NCBI GenBank assembly: GCA_035275345.1
Contig: DATEMY010000520.1
Location: forward strand, 1 to 51,680
Direction: 5' to 3'
Source of the DNA: JAJVID01 sp035275345
Lineage (GTDB): Bacteria > Acidobacteriota > Blastocatellia > RBC074
DNA: 51,680 bases
In this document: positions 44,653 through 51,680 of the stretch, piece by piece
How the letters are laid out: each line of letters begins with the position of its first letter
Position numbering within the stretch: the stretch's first letter is position 1
The notes under the pieces: model-generated
Database searches by the model: none
Told to the model about the DNA's origin: nothing
The model's input: the letters and a program-made list of their open reading frames with translations, nothing else
Program-made: the position numbers and the translations under genes

Positions 44653-47439
44653 ATGGAAACAGAAGCTAAAGTAGATCTTAAAACCACACTCAAACTTCCC
44701 GAAACCCCTTTCCCGCTCAAAGGCAATCTGGCTCAGAACGAACCAATTCGATTGAAGAAGTGGGAAGAGATGGATTTGTATGAACGGCTGCGCGAAGTCC
44801 GCGCGGGCCAACCTTTGTTCGTGCTGCACGACGGCCCGCCGTACGCCAACGGGCTCATCCACCTGGGCCACGTTCTCAATAAAGTTCTCAAAGATTTCTG
44901 CGTCAAGTCGCGTTCGATGATGGGTTATTGGACTCCATACATTCCCGGTTGGGATTGCCACGGTTTGCCGATCGAGATTCAGGTTGATAAGGCTCTGGGC
45001 GCGAAGAAAGGGGAGATGAGTAAACTCGAAATCCGCCGCGCCGCCCGCAAACACGCCGAAAAATTTCTGGCGCTGCAGCGTGAGGATTTTAAACGTCTAG
45101 GCATCTTCGGCGAGTGGGAGAATCCCTATATGACGATGGACCCGAAATACCAGGCGACCATCGTTCGCGTTTTCGGTAAATTCGTCGAGGAGGGTTCGAT
45201 TTACAAGGGATTGCGTCCGGTGCACTGGTGCATCAGTGACCAGACGGCGTTGGCCGAAGCCGAGGTCGAATACAAAGATCACACCAGCCCGTCGGTCTAT
45301 GTCAAATTCCCGTTCCCGGAGGCCGCCAAGGCGGATCCCGCGCTCGAAGGGCGCAGTGTGAGCATCGTCATCTGGACGACCACGCCATGGACGCTGCCCG
45401 CCAACCTGGGCATCGCTTTCAATCCGGCGTTCGAATACAGCGCTGTGGAAGTCGGCGACGAGGTCTTCATAGTCGCGAGCGGTTTGCTCGAACAAGTCGT
45501 GGAAAAGCTCGGTTGGTCCACTGAAGGAGAGAGCCCGAAAGTCGTCGCGACGATCAGCGGCGAAAAGTTCGACCGGCTGAAAGCCCGTCACGCGTTCATC
45601 GATCGCGACAGTTTGTTGATGCTCGGCGACCACGTCACGCTCGACGCGGGCACTGGCGCGGTTCACACGGCGCCGGGGCACGGTTACGACGACTACGTGA
45701 TCGGCAAACACTACGGCCTCGAAATCTACAATCCCGTGGATAACCGCGGAATCTTCATGAAAGATGTTGAGCATTTCGCGGGCGAGCAGGTCTTCAAGGC
45801 CAACCCGAAGATCGTCGAGTATATGCGCGAGACGGGGGTGTTGCTGCACTACGAAACTTACGAGCACCAATATCCGCACTGCTGGCGCTGCCACAACGCA
45901 GTGATCTTTCGCGCCACGCCGCAGTGGTTCATCTCCATGACGTCGACGGGCTTGAATGACCGCGCGATCGCCGCCTGCGACCAGGTTCAGTGGGTGCCGG
46001 AGTGGGGCAATGAGCGGATGAAGAATATGTTCAGGGATCGCCCTGACTGGTGCATCTCGCGTCAGCGCGCGTGGGGAGTGCCGATCACCGTCTTCTATTG
46101 TGAGGATTGCGGCGAGTCCCTGGTTGACCCGAAACTCATCGAATACGTCGCGCAGGTCTTCGAGAAGGAGTCCGCCGACGCCTGGTATGAACGAGACGCT
46201 TCGGAACTGGTTCCGGCCGGAACGAAATGCGGTTGCGGGTCGAACAAGCTGACCAAGGAAATGGACATTCTGGACGTATGGCTCGATTCGGGATCGAGTT
46301 CGCTGGCCGTGCTCGAACAGCGCGGATTGCCTTATCCGGCGGATGTCTACCTGGAAGGCGGCGATCAATTCCGCGGCTGGTTCAACTCGTCTCTGGTAGT
46401 CGGGTTGGAGGGGAAAGGCCGACCGCCGTTCAGGGAAGTGATAACTTATGGCTGGGTCGTGGACGTCAGCGGCGATAAGATGTCGAAATCCAGGGGTACC
46501 GGCGTGGAGTTGAGCGCGGTTCTAAAACAAAGCGGCGCGGAGATTCTGCGGCTGTGGAGCGCCGCGCTCGATTACCATGAAGACATGCGCGTGTCGGACG
46601 AGATTTTGAAACGAATCTCCGACGCGTACCGCAAGCTGCGGAATACGGCTCGATGGTGTCTGGGCAACCTCAACGAGTTCGATCCGAAGCAAGACCGAGC
46701 CCTACTCGATCAAATGTTCGAAATTGATCGCTGGGCTTTGGCGAAATTGAACGAAGTGACGAAGCAGGCGCTGGTGGCGTATGAACGTTACGAGTTCATG
46801 GACGTTTACCACGCGCTGTATAACTTCGCCACGGTAGAACTGTCGTCGTTGTACTTCGACATCTTGAAGGACCGGGTTTACACCGCGGCGCCGAAATCCT
46901 TCGCTCGCCGCTCGGCGCAGACGGTTTTGTACGAGATCGTACACCGCCTGTCGCGGTTGCTGGCGCCGGTGCTGGCCTTCACCGCGGACGAAATCTGGGA
47001 GAACATTCCCGGGGCGCTCGATGAGGCGAAGTCCATTCATCTGACAGAGTTCCCGGCTTACGAAGAGGCCTGGCGCGACAACGACCTGCTCAAGCGGTAC
47101 GAGCGTCTGTTTGAGGTTCGGCGCCCGGTCATGAAGGCCCTGGAAGAAGCGCGCAACGCGAAGCTGATCGGCTCGGGGCAGGAAGCGAAAGTCACGATCA
47201 CCGCCGCGCCCGAAACGAAAGCCTTCCTTGAATCCTTCGGGGAAGACCTCCATTTCGTCTTCATCGTCTCGCAGGTCGAACTGCGGGAAGGCGCGGAGCT
47301 GAGCGTGAAGGTTGAAACGGCCGACGGGGAGAAGTGCGAACGCTGCTGGTATTACACGACCGATGTCGGCGCCGATTCCCATTATCCGGGCGCTTGCCTG
47401 CGGTGCGCGGGCAATCTGGACGAGATGTTTGCGCGATAA
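44653..47439 (+). CDS. ileS: Isoleucyl-tRNA synthetase
   Basis: The 928-residue protein is a full-length class I enzyme of bacterial type. It has the HIGH-like motif HLGH (GLIHLGHVLNKVLKD), the CP1 editing domain (TTPWTLPANLGI), WFNSSL, the KMSKS loop (GDKMSKSRG), an anticodon-binding helical part, and the C-terminal zinc knuckle (CERCWYYTTDVG to CLRCAGN). It charges tRNA-Ile in the cytoplasm. The ATG lies 4 nt after the end of a short open frame and has AGAAGTGAGAT upstream. A terminator-like hairpin 90 bp upstream may regulate it. lspA and lgt follow, as ileS-lspA do in many bacteria. Confidence 0.97.
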   Translation: METEAKVDLKTTLKLPETPFPLKGNLAQNEPIRLKKWEEMDLYERLREVRAGQPLFVLHDGPPYANGLIHLGHVLNKVLKDFCVKSRSMMGYWTPYIPGWDCHGLPIEIQVDKALGAKKGEMSKLEIRRAARKHAEKFLALQREDFKRLGIFGEWENPYMTMDPKYQATIVRVFGKFVEEGSIYKGLRPVHWCISDQTALAEAEVEYKDHTSPSVYVKFPFPEAAKADPALEGRSVSIVIWTTTPWTLPANLGIAFNPAFEYSAVEVGDEVFIVASGLLEQVVEKLGWSTEGESPKVVATISGEKFDRLKARHAFIDRDSLLMLGDHVTLDAGTGAVHTAPGHGYDDYVIGKHYGLEIYNPVDNRGIFMKDVEHFAGEQVFKANPKIVEYMRETGVLLHYETYEHQYPHCWRCHNAVIFRATPQWFISMTSTGLNDRAIAACDQVQWVPEWGNERMKNMFRDRPDWCISRQRAWGVPITVFYCEDCGESLVDPKLIEYVAQVFEKESADAWYERDASELVPAGTKCGCGSNKLTKEMDILDVWLDSGSSSLAVLEQRGLPYPADVYLEGGDQFRGWFNSSLVVGLEGKGRPPFREVITYGWVVDVSGDKMSKSRGTGVELSAVLKQSGAEILRLWSAALDYHEDMRVSDEILKRISDAYRKLRNTARWCLGNLNEFDPKQDRALLDQMFEIDRWALAKLNEVTKQALVAYERYEFMDVYHALYNFATVELSSLYFDILKDRVYTAAPKSFARRSAQTVLYEIVHRLSRLLAPVLAFTADEIWENIPGALDEAKSIHLTEFPAYEEAWRDNDLLKRYERLFEVRRPVMKALEEARNAKLIGSGQEAKVTITAAPETKAFLESFGEDLHFVFIVSQVELREGAELSVKVETADGEKCERCWYYTTDVGADSHYPGACLRCAGNLDEMFAR

Positions 47440-47498
47440 CCGAAGGCAGGTAAACTATCCGGAATCGAATCAACTATGACAATCGCCGCTTCGTTTCC

Positions 47499-47810
47499 GT
47501 GAGCAATTCGGATAATGGGGAGGTCGGTTCGGCGACGGTCTTTCATTATCGCCAAGAAAGCGACGTGGTTTGGGCTACTTATCGAGGCGGCGCGATCGTC
47601 TTCGGCTCACTCCTCGCGAAGGTTGATGAAGATGATCGCCTCGATATGCGGTACCAGCATTTGAACTCCGCCGGCGAGTTGATGACCGGGAAATGCCGAT
47701 CGACTCCAGAGATCTTGCCCGACGGACGGTTGCGTTTGCGTGAAATCTGGGAGTGGACGTCGGGCGATTTCTCGCGGGGAGAATCCGTAATCGAAGAGGT
47801 TCGAGATTGA
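47499..47810 (+). CDS. Small conserved protein, N-acetylglutamate-synthase-like by name only
   Basis: The product (about 103 residues from the GTG at 47499) has the pattern VFHYRQE-VVWATYRGG-IVFGSLLAKVDEDDRLDMRYQHLNSAGELMTGKC and ILPDGRLRLREIWEWTSGDFSRGESVIEE. I recall this as a small beta-rich family often labelled n-acetylglutamate synthase without biochemical support. The in-frame codons upstream (47469-47498) read INYDNRRFVSVSN, which fits the family N-terminus, yet no ATG, GTG or TTG starts them. The true start may be a rare ATC at 47469 or 47457. It overlaps the preferred lspA start. Confidence 0.7.
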   Translation: MSNSDNGEVGSATVFHYRQESDVVWATYRGGAIVFGSLLAKVDEDDRLDMRYQHLNSAGELMTGKCRSTPEILPDGRLRLREIWEWTSGDFSRGESVIEEVRD

Positions 47811-48391
47811 ATTTATTGCAAATGATGAGAACCAAATCGTCTTATCTGCTGGGCGCTTTTATCGTGCTCATCGCCGATCAATTGACCAAGGCGTGGGCGA
47901 CCACGTCGCTCAAGCCGATTGTTTATATCGAGGTTATTCCCGAATTCTTCCGGCTGAGTTATGCGACCAATCGCGGGGTGGCGTTCAGCCTATTCGCCGA
48001 CAGCCAGTTCGACATTCGATGGATATTGTCCGCCGTATCGCTGATTGCCGCTCTATTTGTGCTCAGTTATTTCAGGCGCGTCCCGGCTGACAAGCGGCGG
48101 TTGAATGTTTCGCTCGCCTTGCTGATGGCGGGCATCGTCGGCAATATGATTGATCGCGTACGGATGGGAGAGGTTGTGGATTTCATCGAATTACATTGGC
48201 GCGACCTTTACAGTTGGCCGACGTTCAACATCGCCGACTCCGCGATATGCGTCGGCGCGGTATTGCTGGCGCTGGAAATGTTGCGTGAGGAGAAAGCCGC
48301 AAGGGCGCGCTCCTCGGGATCTCCTGGCGGCGTCGCCGATATTTCGAATCCCGCGCCGGAGGAGACCAGCGTCGGCTCCTCGGAAAGTTGA
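47807..48391 (+). CDS. lspA: Lipoprotein signal peptidase II
   Basis: LspA cuts the signal peptide of diacylated prolipoproteins in the inner membrane. The product (about 194 residues) has four membrane helices and the catalytic aspartates in GNMIDRVRMGEVVDFIEL and FNIADSAI, plus the ATNRGVAFSLF loop. The TTG at 47807 has AAGAGG 7 nt upstream and overlaps the previous stop codon (TTGA); an ATG at 47822 is the alternative, with no site. The C-terminal 35 residues (Ser/Gly/Pro-rich) are longer than usual. lgt, acting one step earlier in the same pathway, follows after 16 bp. Confidence 0.93.
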   Translation: MNLLQMMRTKSSYLLGAFIVLIADQLTKAWATTSLKPIVYIEVIPEFFRLSYATNRGVAFSLFADSQFDIRWILSAVSLIAALFVLSYFRRVPADKRRLNVSLALLMAGIVGNMIDRVRMGEVVDFIELHWRDLYSWPTFNIADSAICVGAVLLALEMLREEKAARARSSGSPGGVADISNPAPEETSVGSSES

Positions 48392-48407
48392 TCCAAGATT
48401 GTCAATT

Positions 48408-49445
48408 ATGTTTCCCGAACTATTCAAAATTCCATACACCAATTTTAGTTTTAACACCTATGGCTTTTTGCTCGCGTTGGCGTTCGTCGCCGGTTTGCTC
48501 GTGATGGCTCGGCTGGCGACGCGCGACGGCTTGGACAAGCAGAAAGTCTATGACCTCGGGCTGTGGGTGTTGGCGGCGTCGCTCATCGGATCGAAGGCGC
48601 TGATGGTCATGACCGAGTGGGATTATTATCGCGACAATCCGCGCCAGATCTTCACGCTCGATTTCTTCCGATCGGGGGGAGTCTATTACGGCGGTTTCAT
48701 CGCGGCGGTGATCGCTTCAGTGATCGTCATGCGCTATTACAAGCTCCCGTGGTGGCGCACGGCTGACGCGTTCGCGCCCGGCGTCATCATCGGCCAGGCG
48801 ATTGGCCGGCTGGGCTGTTTCAGCGCGGGGTGTTGCTGGGGCAAACCCACGGCGGGTTCGATCGGTGTCCATTTCACCGACAGAGGTCACGAGATAACAG
48901 GCGTGCCGACGGTGGTCGACCATCTCACCGACTCGATCCAGAAAAACGTCTGGGCCGAACGTCTGGCCGATTCCGGAGGAATGCTCGCGCCGCTCAAACT
49001 GCATCCGGCGCAGCTTTACGAGGCCGGGGCCACTCTGTTGATCTTCGTCGTATTGTTGCTGATGCATCGCCGCCGCCGTTTCGAGGGGCAGGTCATTCTG
49101 GCTTACGCGATGCTCTATTCGGTGGCGCGGTTCATTCTCGAATTCTGGCGCGACGATCCGCGCGGCGAACTCTTCGATCTTTCGACCTCGCAATTCATCG
49201 CGATCATTCTCTTCGCCGGCGCGCTTCCGGCCTTTATTTACCGGTTCCGCAAGTCGGGCGCGGGATTGCAGGCGCAAAGCGTTGAATTGCCGGCTCCTCA
49301 AGCCGAACGCGCGGTCGCGGTCGCGAACCGCCGAGCGGCTCTAGGAACTAAGAGACAGAATAGGGAAACGACGGAAGTAACGGAACAGATAGAGAGACAG
49401 ATCGACGGCGTCGAGGAAAGATTGAGAGATCGGGAAGCCGATTAA
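48408..49445 (+). CDS. lgt: Prolipoprotein diacylglyceryl transferase
   Basis: Lgt moves diacylglycerol from phosphatidylglycerol to the lipobox cysteine. The 345-residue protein has about seven membrane helices. It shows SGGVYYGGFIAA, the signature region GQAIGRLGCFSAGCCWGKPT (a Cys-rich variant of the usual GR-GNF form), HPAQLYEAG and FILEFWRDDPRG. The last 45-50 residues, after the final helix, are polar (RQNRETTEVTEQIERQ, EERLRDREAD) and encoded by ACGGAA and AGAGA-type repeat sequence, so they may be a repeat-derived extension. The start at 48408 fits the family (MFPELFKIPYTN). Confidence 0.93.
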   Translation: MFPELFKIPYTNFSFNTYGFLLALAFVAGLLVMARLATRDGLDKQKVYDLGLWVLAASLIGSKALMVMTEWDYYRDNPRQIFTLDFFRSGGVYYGGFIAAVIASVIVMRYYKLPWWRTADAFAPGVIIGQAIGRLGCFSAGCCWGKPTAGSIGVHFTDRGHEITGVPTVVDHLTDSIQKNVWAERLADSGGMLAPLKLHPAQLYEAGATLLIFVVLLLMHRRRRFEGQVILAYAMLYSVARFILEFWRDDPRGELFDLSTSQFIAIILFAGALPAFIYRFRKSGAGLQAQSVELPAPQAERAVAVANRRAALGTKRQNRETTEVTEQIERQIDGVEERLRDREAD

Positions 49446-49477
49446 CGCTTCATCTCTCAGACGCCGTCTCTCAGACG

Positions 49478-49516
49478 ATCCGCAATCCGCAATCCGCAAT
49501 CCGCAATCCGCAATCC
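49478..49516. repeat. Heptamer tandem repeat ATCCGCA (5.6 copies)
   Basis: Five perfect copies of ATCCGCA run from 49478 to 49512, followed by ATCC and then T and the ATG of the next gene at 49518. It occupies the place where a ribosome-binding site would be expected. Short tandem heptamers of this kind can change copy number by slippage. Confidence 0.95.
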
Positions 49517-49517
49517 T

Positions 49518-51590
49518 ATGCGTCTCGCTTATTTCACTCCGCTTCCCCCCAGCAAATCAGGGATCGCCGATTACAACTCGGAGATTTTGCCTTATCTGGC
49601 GAAGGGCGCGGAGATTTCCGTCTTCGTCGAAAAGGCGGATGAACTGCGCGAGAACCGCGACCGCGCGGATTTTTCGCTTCACGACGCGACCCGCTTCGAA
49701 GAACTGCGCCGGGGCCGGCCTTTCGATCTCTGCGTCTATCACCTGGGAAACAATCCGCACCACGAATATATTTACGAACGCGCGATTGAGACGCCAGGGT
49801 TGCTCGTCCTCCACGAGCATTGTGTGCACCATCTGATCGCGTGGAAGACTCTGGGGCGCAAGGACGAAGACGCTTACTGGAACGAGATGTTTTACGCTTA
49901 CGGCCGAAGAGGCGGGCGCCTGGCTGATATGCGCGCCGGGGCCATCGGCAGCGATTATCAACAGTTCCTGACGCCGCTCAATCGCCGCGTGGTTGAACGC
50001 AGTCTCGGCGTCGTCGTTCACAACGCCTACGCGGCTTCGCAGCTTGAATGCGCGTCCTTCCACGTCCCGGTTGAGATCATCCCGCATCACCTTTCGCCGA
50101 AGGCGTACGAGCTTGACGGGATGGACAAGATCGAATGCAGGCGCGGTCTGGGCATACCCGACGACGCCTGGGTGATCGCGTCCTTCGGTTTCGTCACGGA
50201 ATCGAAGCGCATCCCGACGGTTCTCGCCGCGTTCAAGGAATTATTGCGGATCGTCCCGAACGCGATGTTTCTGGTCGTCGGCGAAGACCATCGGAAATGG
50301 AGCGTCGCGCCGCTGATCGAAGAGATGGGATTGCGGAAATGCGCGCGCCTGACCGGTTACGTCTCCGAGAGCGATTTCTTCCGCTACCTCAAAGCGGTTG
50401 ATGTGGTGGTAAATCTGCGTTACCCGACCGCGGGTGAGACCTCAGGCACGCTGATCCGCGCGCTCGGCGCGGGGCTTCCGCTCGTCGTCACCGATTTCGG
50501 CCAGTTCGCTGAATTGCCCGAGGATGTCTGTTTAAAAGTCTCGGGGACCGAGAATGAGGAGAGGGAGCTATATCTCGCCTTACGCGCGCTGGCGAGACGT
50601 CCGACTCTGCGAGATCGTTTGAGACGCCGCGCCGCCGAATGGATTCGCAGTGAATGCGACATCAACCGCTCCGCCGCGCGTTATCTCGATTTTGTCGAGC
50701 GCTTAGCCAGAAAGCGGAGGATGCGCGCAGATCGCGCCAGTCCCGTCCAAGCCGGGCGCCGGATCGAATTCAAAGAACCGCCGCCGATCGAACTAGACCG
50801 CGACGAGGGCGTCGATGACGAGGCGCTCGATTATCTCGCCGGTTTTTTCACCGACGACCCCAACGCGACTGGCTACATTCGAACTCATGGCGGCCGACTG
50901 ATCAGGACCCTGGAACTCATTCCATCCGGCGGCCAGGATCAAAGACTTCTTGAACTGTCGAGCTATTTGCACATGGCGCTCCTGGTCAACCGCTACGGCC
51001 ATTACGGCGAAGTCGCGGTCACCAACTGGTGGCAGGGCGAGCCGCGCGAAAAGATCATCACGATTCGCAATCCGGCGACGGGCGAGGAATTCGCTTTCCC
51101 GGTGAAGAATGTGGACGTCGAACGCGACTGCTTCCCGTTCCCCGACGAACACTTCGACGTCGCGCTCTGTTGCGAACTGATCGAACACCTGCGGGAAGAC
51201 CCGATGCACATGCTCGTGGAACTTAATCGGATCGTGAAATGGGGCGGACTGGTGGTTCTGACGACGCCGAACATCACTAGCGCCTTCAGCATCCAGGAGG
51301 CGCTCGCGGGCAGCAGCCCTAACCTCTACAGTCTCTACAATCGCCATAACCCCACCGACCGTCACTGCCGAGAATATACGCCGGGGGATGTGCGCATAGT
51401 GTTGGAATCCGCAGGCTTCAAAGTCATCAAATTATTCACCGAAAATGTCTGGCACAAGACCGACGAAGTGTTTCTGGAATGGCTCGATCGGACAGGTGTG
51501 CCGCGAGAATTGCGTGGCGACAACATCTTCGCCGTAGGCCGTAAACAGAGTATGCAGATCGACCGTTACCCGAACGAGTTGTACGACTGA
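49518..51590 (+). CDS. Glycosyltransferase (GT4-like) fused to a methyltransferase-like domain
   Basis: This 690-residue protein has two parts. The N-terminal half (1 to about 395) is a GT-B glycosyltransferase: LAYFTPLPPSKSGIADYN start, VIASFGFVTESKRIPTVLAAF, LTGYVSESDFFRYLKAVDVVVNLRYPTAGETSGTLIRALGAGLPLVVTDFGQFAELP with the E-x7-E-like donor site. The C-terminal half (about 430-690) resembles class I methyltransferases: DEHFDVALCCELIEHLREDPMHMLVELNRIVKWGGLVVLTTPN and EYTPGDVRIVLESAGF. Motif I is degenerate (RLLELSSYLHMALLVNRYG, about 475-495) and lacks the usual Gly-x-Gly-x-Gly. It probably acts in surface-glycan assembly. No Shine-Dalgarno is seen; a heptamer repeat abuts the ATG. Confidence 0.85.
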   Translation: MRLAYFTPLPPSKSGIADYNSEILPYLAKGAEISVFVEKADELRENRDRADFSLHDATRFEELRRGRPFDLCVYHLGNNPHHEYIYERAIETPGLLVLHEHCVHHLIAWKTLGRKDEDAYWNEMFYAYGRRGGRLADMRAGAIGSDYQQFLTPLNRRVVERSLGVVVHNAYAASQLECASFHVPVEIIPHHLSPKAYELDGMDKIECRRGLGIPDDAWVIASFGFVTESKRIPTVLAAFKELLRIVPNAMFLVVGEDHRKWSVAPLIEEMGLRKCARLTGYVSESDFFRYLKAVDVVVNLRYPTAGETSGTLIRALGAGLPLVVTDFGQFAELPEDVCLKVSGTENEERELYLALRALARRPTLRDRLRRRAAEWIRSECDINRSAARYLDFVERLARKRRMRADRASPVQAGRRIEFKEPPPIELDRDEGVDDEALDYLAGFFTDDPNATGYIRTHGGRLIRTLELIPSGGQDQRLLELSSYLHMALLVNRYGHYGEVAVTNWWQGEPREKIITIRNPATGEEFAFPVKNVDVERDCFPFPDEHFDVALCCELIEHLREDPMHMLVELNRIVKWGGLVVLTTPNITSAFSIQEALAGSSPNLYSLYNRHNPTDRHCREYTPGDVRIVLESAGFKVIKLFTENVWHKTDEVFLEWLDRTGVPRELRGDNIFAVGRKQSMQIDRYPNELYD

Positions 51591-51597
51591 CGGAGTA

Positions 51598-51680
51598 GTT
51601 AGTGGGCAGTGGTTAGTGGGCAGTGGGCAGCGCGTTTGTGCGCAACTTGACCACTACTCACTGCCCACTGCCCACTAACC
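51598..51680. repeat. GTGGGCAGT-family inverted repeat, best-preserved copy
   Basis: GGTTAGTGGGCAGTGGGCAG (51612-51631) is exactly inverted at the end of the window (51661-51680). Between them are a GCGC-GTTTGT-GCGC stem and a CCACTACTCACTG segment. It starts just after the stop codon of the fusion gene. The right side may continue beyond the window. Confidence 0.9.

Noticed and set aside
45097..46368. A 423-codon antisense frame over ileS
   Set aside because: Shadow of a conserved synthetase with no independent coding evidence.

Overview
The window looks like a chromosomal segment of an Acidobacteriota-type bacterium, probably Blastocatellia-like. This is inferred from gene style, not from any marker-gene comparison. 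The pointers are a very long Oar-like TonB-type outer-membrane protein with an N-terminal carboxypeptidase-regulatory domain, a Ser/Thr kinase with the N-terminal helical segment common in Acidobacteria, a stand-alone Fis-type HTH protein, secreted lamin-tail proteins, type II phosphatidylserine decarboxylase, and many intergenic inverted repeats. I saw no rRNA, tRNA or CRISPR array.

Layout. 1-1.8 kb: an IS110-family element among copies of a modular dispersed repeat. 1.8-5.5 kb: the Oar-like receptor (-). 6.2-9.8 kb: purC, a small Fis-type protein, then groES-groEL behind a textbook sigma-70 promoter overlapped by a CIRCE operator. 9.9-13.1 kb: an MFS transporter (-), a GNAT acetyltransferase carrying an 11-unit acidic repeat, and a cold-shock protein. 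13.4-18.4 kb: a secreted two-lamin-tail protein and a membrane Ser/Thr kinase. 18.4-21.9 kb (-): an operon of GntR/YtrA-type regulator, slipin, secreted alpha/beta hydrolase and isoprenylcysteine-methyltransferase-like protein, with a perfect palindromic operator at its head. 22.1-23.8 kb: purE-purK.

23.9-31.9 kb (-) is the most interesting block: psd, a CHASE2-PAS histidine kinase, an NtrC-type sigma-54 response regulator, a FecR-domain protein fused to a predicted outer-membrane barrel, and a separate small barrel protein that appears to have its own sigma-54 promoter. I propose an envelope-sensing circuit. A second, stronger sigma-54 promoter drives an OmpA-like protein at 39.5 kb.

32-38 kb (+): lpd, a 2-oxoacid dehydrogenase E2, lipB, a dicarboxylate/amino-acid symporter and lipA, which couples a lipoyl-dependent complex to lipoate synthesis. 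38-43 kb: an orphan ParA-like ATPase, the OmpA-like protein, an AlbA_2 (Schlafen-like) protein and TatA. 43.2-49.4 kb (+): two small membrane proteins, ileS, a small conserved protein, lspA and lgt. 49.5-51.6 kb: a glycosyltransferase-methyltransferase fusion.

Intergenic space is rich in several unrelated families of inverted repeats, some with perfect arms of 24-38 bp. They sit mostly at gene ends and occasionally run into coding sequence.
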